Shown here piece by piece: positions 13,591 to 24,500 of a stretch of DNA of 64,000 nucleotides. The first letter of the stretch is position 1. Every line of letters begins with the position of its first letter. The notes beneath the pieces were generated by a model that worked only from the letters and a program-made list of their open reading frames with translations, did no database searches and was not told where the DNA came from. The position numbers and the translations under genes are program-made. Source of the stretch: Antedon mediterranea. Lineage: Eukaryota; Echinodermata; Crinoidea; Comatulida; Antedonidae. The stretch spans positions 9,493,001 to 9,557,000 of the forward strand of contig NC_092674.1 of the NCBI RefSeq assembly GCF_964355755.1, written 5' to 3'.

Positions 13591-14387
13591 ACATTGACGG
13601 ATTAACGAATTTGAAGTAGGGCTCATTTCGTTTATTTCGTCTTTTATAAATAATAAAAAATCACAAGGAAAGTCAGCATGTGTGGTTAGATTGTATAAAC
13701 ATCAGCTTGTAGACATGACGCCCCCGAGTTAGAACCCCATTAAAATATTGAAAGATTATTTAGAGGGTTGGTTTAGTTATATTTAAGAAATAGGTTGGCT
13801 ATCTTTAACGTAGACTTTAGCATTGTAAAAATTTGTTTTGTTTACATTTAGTTTTATGTGTATTTTCCAATTTACGGCCACTTTTGCAAGCAAATGGTCA
13901 TATCGATATCAGGTGTATTTTCCTATTGATCATTGAACGTGACAAATGTCAAAATTCAAGATTGACCGTTCGTGGCTTTTTTTTATGACAGTTTAATTGC
14001 GGTTAAACCCTTTTTAAAGAATAACTTGATAAAGTAATACAACTAAACTCGGGAAGCAACACAATTGACAGAACTGCATATCCGGGGGGTAATCTTTTGT
14101 GAATTATGCATCTACAGAAAATCCCCCAAAAGAATGTTGGCGCTATTCATAAGCAGGATTAGGGTGATATTATAAAATGAAACAGACAATGATATGTACG
14201 TTTCAATTGCATCGCTTTCTATTATAACTATTGTAACTGTTCTTCAAATAAAAATTATTATTACGTATTGTTAAAAACAATCACTGCTGTCATGCCGTGG
14301 TTTTTAATGTTCTTTATCCAAGACACCATTTAGAATATTTAGAATACAATAGAACCCAGGCTTGGTAGAACCCCTCCTTTGGAACAC
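13591..14387. other. Non-coding stretch, no gene seen
   Basis: No repeat or coding signal that I can support apart from short AT-rich frames. Confidence 0.4.
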
Positions 14388-14554
14388 CCTTGGTTCCCAC
14401 TAGAACGTAACGCAAGGACGTAAACGCAACGCAAGCGTTTTAACCAATGACAAGCGAAGTTATAGACAGTTAGAAATCACAAGCGAATAAGCCATCGCTT
14501 GTGATTGGTCAATTCACTTGCGTTGCGTTACGTCCTTGCGTTGCGTCGCTAGTG
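14388..14554. mobile_element. MITE family A, copy 2
   Basis: The left end is CTTGGTTCCCACTAGAACG and the right arm GCGTTGCGTCGCTAGTGG. The arms ACGCAACGCAAGCG and TTGCGTTGCGTTACG are inverted around an AT-richer centre. It lies directly against the 96-bp tandem array. Confidence 0.75.
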
Positions 14555-14875
14555 GACACCCCTATTAAGGGGACACTTTCCCGTTAAATGAACGAGCAGA
14601 AATACACAGTATGTTTTAACACACGGTCAACCCCTCTCTGTGAAACGGGGGACACCCCTATTAAGGGGACACTTTCCCGGTAAATGAACGAGAAGAAATA
14701 CACAGTATGTTTTAACACACGGTCAACCCCTCTCTGTGAAACGGGGGACACCCCTATTAAGGGGACACTTTCCCGGTAAATGAACGAGAAGAAATACACA
14801 GTATGTTTTAACACACGGTCAACCCCTCTCTGTGAAACGGGGGACACCTCTATTAAGGGGACACTTTATTGTGAA
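14554..14875. repeat. 96-bp tandem repeat, just over three units
   Basis: The unit starts GGACACCCCTATTAAGGGGA at 14554, 14650, 14746 and 14842. Because 96 is divisible by three, the minus strand reads as a repeating 32-residue frame, which is a by-product and not a gene. Decayed versions of the CCCTCT and AGGGG motifs continue to about 15010, and a related degenerate stretch is at 33335-33480. Confidence 0.85.
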
Positions 14876-15010
14876 ATTAACAAAGAGACATATATGGTGT
14901 CAAACTACGGCCATCCCCTCTTCAAGAAACACTCACATTAGGGGTAACTTTATGGTGTAATTAACGAAGGGAAGTATACGGTGTAAAACTAAGGCCAAAC
15001 CCTGTTTATG

Positions 15011-15773
15011 GGTCACCCTACAAAGCTGTCTGTATAAATTAAAATGCGTGAAATTCAAATTTAGTGTATGTGTGTAATTTTGGTTACGTAGGCCTATTGT
15101 TATTATGTTTAACTTTAATATACAGTTTGTTGTTTAATTTTAAGATCATAAAGAACCAACAGTAATATAGCATTTTATAAATATGTCTTCAAGACTAGAA
15201 ACTAGTGTCTCCTAACTGATTACATACTTCTGAATAAATATCCGGTACTTATATACACAGAACAATATTGATTTAATTTAGATAATATTACTTTCATGAA
15301 TTGGAATACATTTTTTAAATATTTTCATTTCATTGACAAATAGAAACAATTTAAGAGGGTTTAAGTTTGCTTTATGGTATTGTCTAGTCATGGATGAGTT
15401 TTTTTTTGTGGTGCAATAGTGCACCCATGAAGACCCCTAAAAAACCAACGGCGTTTACGTTGGCGTTGTGTCAGTAAACATAATGGAATATTGTAAGCGT
15501 GTTCTCACAGCACTTAGCCAACTCGGAACCGACCACATCCGGTGTTCCGTAAATTGTTTAAACTTATCTTTTGTGTAACTTGTATTCTTTGCATAAAGCT
15601 TTATTTGATAACTTTCTTATCAAACACTGACGAGTATAGTAGTCAGTTTACGTAGACTCGCTAAACGGCTTAATTGTGAAAGATCTGTAGGTATATTACT
15701 CCTCTCGACACGATTTCTATCTGTAGGCCTAGGACGGAGATTTTGGCACACGACATTGTCTGGGGATTGTTGA
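15011..15773. other. Upstream flank, no gene seen
   Basis: Composition rises in GC from about 15.5 kb toward the TATA motif at 15774. The minus-strand frame at 15620-15817 overlaps the putative promoter and is not supported. Confidence 0.4.
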
Positions 15774-15781
15774 TATAAATA
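15774..15781 (+). promoter_or_regulatory. Putative TATA box of the 15.85 kb exon
   Basis: TATAAATA lies 74 bases upstream of the ATG at 15848, in a locally GC-richer setting. A transcript start 25-30 bases further on would leave a short leader with no earlier ATG. This is a motif-based proposal. Confidence 0.4.
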
Positions 15782-15847
15782 GACAGCCCACGGAGCGCGA
15801 GTTTCGGACGAGTTCACAATTTTACGGAGGTGTTTAGTTAGGAAGTT

Positions 15848-15970
15848 ATGATTTTGACATCATTGTGTTTCTTGACAAAAGGCCAACACGGGATTTCAAA
15901 ATTCATTTGTGTTATATACAGTATTTTGCTACTGGAAATAACGTTTTTATCAACGAACAGTGAACAGAAG
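15848..15970 (+). CDS. Candidate first exon with a hydrophobic N-terminal frame (possible ANKRD50 leader exon/uORF)
   Basis: ATG at 15848 opens 41 codons that end exactly at a consensus donor, AAG followed by GTACGT at 15971. The peptide starts MILTSLCFLTKG, has a hydrophobic run ICVIYSILLLEITFL and ends STNSEQK, so it resembles a signal peptide or anchor. The nearest strong downstream acceptor on this strand is the one at 21467 in front of ANKRD50. Joined there, the frame would add six codons and hit TGA at 21486-21488, making a 47-codon upstream ORF in the ANKRD50 leader. Alternatively it is the first exon of another secreted or membrane protein whose later exons I did not find. TATA box, ATG and donor are seen; transcription and joining are inferred. 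Confidence 0.4.
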
Positions 15971-16441
15971 GTACGTACAGATACAGTGGTACTTTACCTT
16001 ATAACTTAACATTTTAAATCTAAGAAACATGTCGTACATGATTCGAATCTAACATTTAAATAATTGATATTGTGTATATAAGTTAATTAGTGTGACTGAT
16101 TTTAGTAATACAAATTTACTTGAAAACCAGTTAGTACTACACTTTGTAAGAAAATTTTAGTTTTTGTTCATGCTGTATGCATATTGTAATTTGTGTGTAG
16201 GCCTACCTATTAGTATTTCTGTTCAGAACACATAAAACGTTGTAGTTTTATGGCCTAAGGGATGTGGTTGTTTTAACGTGCTTTTAAGTGAAAAATAACG
16301 GGTTTTCTCAGAACTACAAACCATTGTATTATATTCAAAAGACAATTAATTGGCTAAAATTGTTGAATGAGGGCGGTCTAATTCTTTTAGTTAAGTTAAA
16401 CACAACTTGAAATACTGGGTGATACAAGATATGGCATCTTA

Positions 16442-16590
16442 CAGCTTGGTTCCAACTGGGACACCACGCAAAAAGGGCGTAAGCGCACGCACCCAAGTAA
16501 TTTGACGAATCACAACGGGATGGATCATCCGAACAGTAGCTTTCGTTGCGTCTACCTCGGCGCGCTGCGTCCTAGTGGGAACCAAGCTTT
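16442..16590. mobile_element. MITE family A, copy 3
   Basis: The termini are AGCTTGGTTCC at the left and AGTGGGAACCAAGCT at the right, an almost exact inverted pair. CGCA-rich and GCGT-rich arms and a central AATCACAACGG follow the family pattern. Confidence 0.75.
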
Positions 16591-17387
16591 ATTGGCACAT
16601 CTGTGCAGATGAGAGTGTAATTAAGCTTTATTTACATATAGGCCTATCGTTTTCTGTCAATTGTTTATAAAGTTAATAAACGCATGGTTAATTGAAATTT
16701 GAAATCTTGTCTAAACGGTAAGGTGATCATTCAAGCATAAGAAGATGAAAATATCAACAAGCGTTTTTACTCGGGCCTTGAGATAGTTCATGATTGTTTG
16801 TACATGTTTAGCAGCTTTGTTGAATCGTTTATGCTTATAAACACAACTGTTCTCATTAATGTATTGATATTCATATACGTATTTTTGTCAATAGCTTAGC
16901 GAGTTTTAATATTTGTTATTAAGCTAATGTATTCCAAACGTGTGTCGACTAAATTCAGTCGGACTCAGCTTCGATTTAACCATTTAACTACAGTAGATTG
17001 AAATCCACTCCGATAGTCTAATCTACACTGTAAGAATATATTGTTATATTTTTAATTATTACATTCTCAACTTAATACAGTGATTTGCTTTTGTTTAGTA
17101 GTTGTTCAACAAAGCGTGTGCTGGAATCCCAAAACTTTTGAGCGTGTATTTCAAAGCACTGGCCAAAATATGTTCATGGATGGAGGTCCATGATCTAACC
17201 ACAAAATATGAATAATATATTAGACCAAGGGAAATATTTGGAATTCGGACATGCGCAAACGTTGGCAGTCATCTCCATAGAATACTCGTGGTGGTATTAA
17301 TTCGTAACATAGTCAGTTACGCTAATAAATATATGCTTTAATTGCTAAGAAAATTCATTCATACAATGGCAGATTTTGGTGTTTTTA

Positions 17388-17413
17388 ATTATTATTATTA
17401 TTATTATTATTAA
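17388..17413. repeat. (ATT)n microsatellite
   Basis: About eight ATT units in a row. Confidence 0.9.
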
Positions 17414-18617
17414 GAATTTTATAAATTGTGCACTATAAATTGTAGATGAATGTTTTCTACGAAGTTCAAATTCCCTTATATTTCATAAACTTGACAATCT
17501 ATGCCCCATTTTATCCAACCCTTTGCATCTCCTTCTCAATGACGACACTTAACCTTTTCTTGCCATGCATTTGTTATGTAAATTAACCTTAAATGCATTG
17601 CTCTAGACATTTATGGATAATATATATTGAGCGAAATCTAATTATCACCTGATGCTCACGTAAGATAGGGAGAACTTATCTTGTTGAGAGCTGAGAAAGA
17701 GAAACTCCAGTTTTGCACAAGGACTAAACACTATTACGTCATTTTGGTTTCGCCCATCGATATACTGCGCGCGCATTGCTGATGCAAACGCAAATGGGTT
17801 GTCGGAAGATATTTATGCGAGATTATTACATCATAATCTGCGGCTTTTTAAACTGACGGCGTATTTGGTAAGATGAGCAAATGGAGTAGTTATCCCCCGT
17901 GGTGTTTGTATTGCCGTGTCACTGCATTGACATCCTATAATCCGTTTCATGACCTGTATTCATTGCGTTTTGTATTGACATTTTAGACGTAGCATACCGT
18001 GTCTGGTCACTGCTCACTGTGCGATGCAGCATCAACCAAAGGAGTGTCGTTTGGGATCTAAAAATCCCAGCAACACACGTTTCCGCCACACTTTGGATTA
18101 GCCCTTTTATGTTGTAACCAGCACCATTTTTATGTGACTTGAACCACTGCGTCTAGACAGGATCGTTTGTTTTGGATATAACCCAAAGTTTCCGGTAAAT
18201 ATTGTGATGTAGGTTTAGGTTATTAATATTGATAGTCTTGGATCTAAATAAATAGTTGACATAGTTGAGTGTAGAATACTTTGTACTATATATATTTTGT
18301 ATAGGCCTAATTGTACAAATCTTCTTTGTATACACTCACTCTAAAAATATACCAAGCTGTCGAAACACATGTGCTTCATTGAATCATTCCATATGTCGTG
18401 GCGTGTTATGATTAATATATAATAGTAATACTAATATCTTCAAATATTTGTTTATTTGTCATAGTGATGAGCTGAAAAATATTATTCATTAATATTAGTC
18501 ATGACACTTTTTTGAAATAGGTTGTAAAGGTAAAAATGGATATATAACTACTATATAGAAGAATGACAAAAATACATATTGAAACGTCAAATTCTCAATA
18601 TGTCTCTCTTTATGTAG

Positions 18618-18934
18618 AGTATATAAGTAATTGAACATCGTTGCTCTATATTATATAAGTTATAGACCTATATAAGTAATAGGACTTCGTTGTTCTATAT
18701 TATATAAGTTATAGACCTATATAAGTAATAGGACTTCGTTGTTCTATATTATATAAGTTATAGACCTATATAAGTAATAGGACTTCGTTGTTCTATATTA
18801 TATAAGTTATAGACCTATATAAGTAATAGGACTTCGTTGTTCTATATTATATAAGTTATAGACCTATATAAGTAATAGGACTTCGTTGTTCTATATTATA
18901 TAAGTTATAGACCTATATTATATAAGTTATAAAC
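18618..18934. repeat. 49-bp satellite, about six units
   Basis: The unit contains GGACTTCGTTGTTCTATATT followed by ATATAAGTTATAGACCTATA; TATAGACC recurs at 18661, 18710 and every 49 bases after. The inner units are essentially identical while the edge units differ (CATCGTTGCTC at the left). This points to recent amplification from the middle. It is AT-rich with one CpG per unit. Confidence 0.9.
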
Positions 18935-20578
18935 CTAACAGTAGATAACACTAGATGTGCTATGATATATTAAATACCCCGGTGTCAGAACAGTCACGTA
19001 GATTGTACGGTATAGTATAATCTTACACGGTCACTGTCTTATGTGAAGAACATTTGAGTAAAAAGACATTTGTCAGACTGTGTCGGTAACATTAAGTGCT
19101 CATTATAGTTATTGAACATTATGCACTGATGCTAAATATATCATTGGTTCTGAATAAATTGCTCACCAATGAGACATTTAGTGTTGAGTAATGTCTGATG
19201 TCTAGGGTTAGCATTGTGAATAATATTTCCGACGGTCGTTTAGTACAGCAATATAAGTGGTTATGTTGTACGGTATAATGTATGTATTCAATTTGAGTAA
19301 AAAAATTATGGTGTGTACTTAACCTTCCCAAGCAGTATTTTGAGTATTTGCAATTAAGTTAGCCCCAGGCTCGTAAGAGACGAGCACACACCATCGTTAA
19401 TTGATACTCATTCATTATGTTCTATTCCTTGTTCAATAATTAATTGTTAGTTAAATCGTTTGCTTGTCGTAAATTCAATCGAATGTACATTTACAACTTA
19501 TAATAATTGATAGGCACACCGGATGTCAATAACCTTTATATTTATAATGTTATCTTTTGTAAGGTATAACGAATTATGCTCCAGACTGTCCCATTGTCGT
19601 ACATTTTGATGAATGAGATATCGACTACTTTGTTAATGTTGCTCAGAAGAGGAAAAAGAAACTCGCACAAAGCAGTAATTTACTCCGAATCGCGTACAAA
19701 TTGTTAGTAATCTGACATTCATATTTAACAACCGTGTTATTTTGAACAGAAAATACCATTTGTCTAATGTATATGTACTTTAGGACGTATTCGTTCAATA
19801 ATAGCTGATAATTCACTACTGCACTGCTAAACATGCCATTCATAAAATCTCTAAATCCATCCACGTTTTAAGATTAATATCTCATTACTCGTAGACATCA
19901 TATCGTGGATAAATACTACATCGCAAAGCCTTCCTTTGCATTCATCATCTAAGGATTACATTGGTATTAGAAGTGGTATAGAACTAGGTTTGAGCGTGGA
20001 CAGATTAGATGTGGTCTGCTGCTACGAACTCAACAAGCAAACTTCCGGACACTCGATTTCTAAACACTAGTGTAAATAATAATGGGGAACAGATGATACA
20101 GTAAATCTTAACGTTTGTATTATTTAGATTTGTCACAATTATCGATCGCGAACAGATAATCGTATTGTTATTATTTGAAGCATTGATTACATAGATGAGA
20201 TCGGATTGATTGCGTCAAATTTCACGTCCCTTTTCCATATTTTAAATTGTAAAACGGTGTTTAGAATTCCAATATAAGGTTTATTTAAAACTTAGGCCAC
20301 AAACCGATGTCATACATTCATGGTCTAAGTACTTTACTCAATCATTACCTGCAGGTTCATTGATGCATCGATGCAATTGTCATCAGCAATCAAACCCATC
20401 ATGCATTCCTTTCCACTTGATCATTTACCTTCTAAATGATATCGATATAATAATTCGAATCGCACGTGGTACAGATCAAGAGATATAGATCGTTGTTCAA
20501 GTTGAGGGCACGCTGGATAAGTCTAGGTGGTGTGCTTGAACAATTCGACGAAGTTATTTCAATTAAATTGGTTTTCTG

Positions 20579-20746
20579 AAGCTTGGTTCCTACTTGGACG
20601 CAACGCAATGACGTAAGCGCACCACAAGTAGTATAGTTTGACCAATCACGACGAAGGATAATCGGAACTGTCATATTTGATTGGTCAACCAACTCACTTG
20701 CGTTGTGCCTACTTCGTTGCATTGCGTCCAAGTGGGAAACAAGCTT
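20579..20746. mobile_element. MITE family A, copy 4, best-preserved termini
   Basis: The termini AAGCTTGGTTCCTACTTGGA and TCCAAGTGGGAAACAAGCTT are inverted with only one or two mismatches. The inner arms ACGCAACGCAATGACG and CGTTGCATTGCGT also pair. It lies about 0.7 kb upstream of the ANKRD50 coding exon. Confidence 0.8.
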
Positions 20747-21467
20747 AAAGAGCGAGACCAAAGTCCATTTGAAATTGATAACGTAACGATATCATTTTCA
20801 AAGTTATCGCACTATGTTTATTATCGCACTTTGCACGTTCTTTATTAGTGTTGGTATTTTGTAACATTTCTCCATCCATGTCTGTAGGCCTTTTATTGAT
20901 AAGAGGTAATTTCTTAAAGACTACTACATTCCCGCTGGGTTCAATAAACAAAACAAGATATACAGTAGAGTGGTCATCGATTCGGAGACATTATTCGCTC
21001 GTTTTTGGCTTGAGCCCTAAATCGATAATTTGAATGAAAATTAACACGAACATCTTTTCAATTAGTGAGAAGGGTTGGGTTTAAGTAGTCTTAAATTGTC
21101 AAACGTTTCCTGTCATGTCCGTTATGTATACCTGCTTACTTTGTGCTCCGAATCCGTTTAATTATACATCACTGTGGGAAATACGCATTGACACTACAAT
21201 AATAGCAACGGCTTTGACACAATTGTATTATCCTTCGCATCTGAGGTGTTACGGCTTTCACTTATTCGACACAGTGTGGTAAATCCTAGCCGTCTCCTCG
21301 CTGAATGGGTCAGCAACCGTGCCTCGGTTACCGATTCACACTACAATGCGTCTATTGTGTTGACACCGTGAATGCTCGTTGCACTATTGCAATTTGCATC
21401 TGAAAATAGCGAGTTTGCTCAATAAAACGAGCTGAATAATAACACGTTTTTATTTTTGTCTCTGCAG

Positions 21468-21563
21468 GTATTGACCGGCTGCCGTTGAACGTGAGAAAGC
21501 ACATTTCTATTTGCCGCTAAACACCACTCGTCTACAACCTGTCCGTATGTTACCCATACCAAT
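21468..21563 (+). promoter_or_regulatory. ANKRD50 5' leader segment with overlapping uORF
   Basis: The exon begins after the acceptor at 21467. An in-frame TGA at 21492-21494 with no later in-frame ATG fixes 21564 as the start. A six-codon uORF begins at 21547 and stops at TGA 21565-21567, so its stop overlaps the main start as ATGA. The main ATG has A at -3; the uORF ATG has C at -3. This suggests leaky scanning or reinitiation. Confidence 0.55.
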
Positions 21564-24500
21564 ATGACTCACTGTATGCTTCAAGGAAAACGCTTCTACT
21601 GTCGGGAATGGGCATTTCAGAAACTATTACACAGTTTGGAGAATCGACAGAACGCTAAAACATGTGGAACGTTAATTGTTGGTGGACCCGGCAGTGGGAA
21701 GACGGCATTTTGTGCCGAAATGGTCTGGCCCACTGCTAGTCATGGAAAGCAAAGAAACCTAAGCCGGAGAGTTGTAGCTTACCATTTTTGCCAATCACAT
21801 GACGTAGAAACTATATCTGTTGGAAAATTTATTCGAGGATTAGTAAACCAAATATCAAGGTGTACAGCAATTCATGGATTTGATGAAAAAATACGAGACC
21901 CGAGTATCCAGGCATTGCTTGAACCTTCTGCTTGTGAACACAACCCGGATGACGCTTTTAAACATGGGATTTTACTACCGTTACGATCGCTCAATCCACC
22001 TCAAAGAAGTTGTTTTATACTTGTTGATTCTGTGGATGAGGGGTTTACAAGAAACGAAGAAGAAAAATCTGGCAGTCGAAACATTGCCGAGCTTCTTTCG
22101 AATCATCACGAGTTCTTTCCACCTTGGTTAAACCTTATTTGTAGTGCGCGTAGACAGAGTAAGTCTGTTACAAGACTTTTCACAGGCTTTAGAAAACTAA
22201 GCCTGGATGACTTACGAAAGTCTCATGTTGTTCGAGACGTTCAACAATATATTCTCTGTCGACTAGATCGTGAGGAATCATTACGTAACCATTTGAGTAG
22301 AGAGACGGCAGAGATGTTGAATCAACTGCATATCAAGAGCAATGGTTGTATAATGTATTTAGAGAAAGTATTGGACGGTGTCGGCGAGGATTTTATACCG
22401 TTGGAAGATATATCCCAGATCCCTGGAACTTTAAATGGTCTGTACCTTTGGCTATGTCAGAGATTATTCGTTAGGAAGCAATTCGCAAAAATACAACCAA
22501 TATTGAACACTCTACTTGTTGCCAAACGCCCAATGAGTGAGGCCGAATTATTCTTGTGTGTCCGGACGCGAAACATGGCTATGACGTTTCCAGATTTTAA
22601 ACAACGGATACATATCATGTCTAGGATTTTAATACGAACTCGTGGTGAACATGTACTGTTGTTTCACCATAGTTTCACGGAATGGTTGGTTGACGTTAAA
22701 CATTGTACACAGAAATATTTATGTAGTTGTGCAGACGGAAATGCCATGTTAGCTTTAAGATATAGTGGAATTGCCAAAGAACTGAACCCATCACAAGTTT
22801 ATGAATTTGCAGAACATATGGTTAAAGCGAACTTTGCTCCCCAAATGAATGAATCTCAACTTGCACTTTGGTTGTTACAGACTGGTGCTCCAGTAGAAGA
22901 TTGCATGGTAACTTCATCTAAAATTATTGATCCAGTCAGTGAACTTTTAATAAAAGCTGGTGCTAAAGTAGTCGGTAAAGAGATTGACCCAGTGACATTC
23001 AGAAACGCTCTACAGCGTACAGAATCAGTGAATGATCTATTGGATGGTGGTGCGTCTGTTAACCAAGTCGACGACAATGGTCGCTCTTTACTTTCCAACG
23101 CGGCGTTCCTAGGCAATATGGATGTTGTAAAAGTGCTTATGAATCGCGGTGCAGATGTTGACGTAGCTGATAAAACTGGGCAAACTGCAATTAGCCTGGC
23201 ATCGCGACAAGGCCATTCAAATATTGTAAATTTGCTTATAAAACATAAAGGAAGTCTTGACCATACAGACCACGAAGGATGGACTCCTTTACGATCAGCA
23301 GCATGGGCTGGCCATACGGATGTAGTTACGGCGTTACTTGATGCTGGTGCAAATGTAGATAGTTGTGATGCTGATAAGCGCACGGCATTACGAGCGGCAG
23401 CATGGGGAGGACATGAAAACATTGTTTTAAACCTACTGGAACATAACGCCAACGTTAATCAAGTAGATAACGAAGGGCGAACCGCTCTTATCGCTGCTGC
23501 TTATATGGGCCATAGTAAAATTGTCCAGCATTTGTTAGATCATGGAGCAGAGATAAATCACCAAGATCGGGATGGTCGCACTGCATTGACTGTTGCAGCC
23601 TTGTGTGTACCGTCTAGCCAAGGACATGCGGATGTTGTAAAGTTATTAATAAAATGTGAAGCTGAAGTTGATCATTGTGATCATGATGGACTAACACCTT
23701 TACTGGTTTCGGCATACGAAGGTTATCACGATGTTGTTGAAATGTTACTGGATGGAGGTGCTGATATTGATCACTGTGATACAAATAACAGAACTCCATT
23801 GATTGCTGCAGCATCAATGGGGCATGTTGAAATTGTAAGAACGCTATTGAAATTTGGAACCGCGGTCGATACTATGGACAATGACGGAAGAACAGTTCTC
23901 TCGATTTCAGCTGCTCAAGGCAGTAGCGACATCGTCAAATTGCTTTTAGAAAGAGGCCTTGATGAAATGCACCGGGACCATTCTGGTTGGACTCCTCTAC
24001 ATATGGCTGCGTTCGAAGGAAACAAGGAGGTTATTGAGATCTTTCTTCAGGAAGGTGCCCAGGTTCACATTGACACAACTGATCGGGATGGTCGAACTCC
24101 GCTTATTCTTGCATCTGAACAAGGTCACTTACCTGTCGTCGTTAGTCTTATACAAAGTGGCGCTGATCCCGATTTAACCGGTCATGACGGGCGTAGTGCC
24201 CTTCGTTCTGCTGCAATGGAAGGGCATAAAGAAGTCGTGGAGTTCCTCATTCATGAATGTTCGAACATCAATTACAAGGATGGGGAAGGTCGAACTACTG
24301 TTTACGTGCTTGCTTTGGATAATAAAGTAACAATGACAGAGGTTTTGCTTAAAAATGGAGCAGATGTAGACCATGCTGATATGGAAGGACGAAGTCCTTT
24401 ACACGTTGCAGCATGGCAGGGACACAGTGAAATGGTAGAGCTATTGCTCATGAACAAATCAAACCCCGACTCTATGGACAATGAAAAGCGTACACCTCTT

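Larger units (their letters stand above)
15971..21467 (+). other. Putative intron upstream of the ANKRD50 coding exon
   Basis: Bounded by GTACGT at 15971 and a pyrimidine-rich acceptor, TTTTTGTCTCTGCAG, ending at 21467. It contains two family A MITEs, an ATT microsatellite at 17388-17413 and the 49-bp satellite. GC-richer patches at 17.7-17.95 kb and 21.1-21.4 kb could be regulatory, but no specific site stands out. Confidence 0.35.

Noticed and set aside
14584-14847. Minus-strand frame with a 32-residue repeat
   Set aside because: It is produced by the 96-bp tandem array; there is no sign of a promoter or splice sites.
17700-17950. GC-richer patch suspected to be an exon
   Set aside because: No frame is open across it with usable borders; it may be regulatory but nothing specific could be shown.
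18618-18934. CRISPR-like regular repeats here and at 60016-60265
   Set aside because: Units are contiguous without unique spacers and the genome is eukaryotic; both are ordinary satellites.
22856-23452. 198-codon open frame on the minus strand inside ANKRD50
   Set aside because: It is the antisense shadow of the ankyrin-repeat coding region, with no exon signals of its own.
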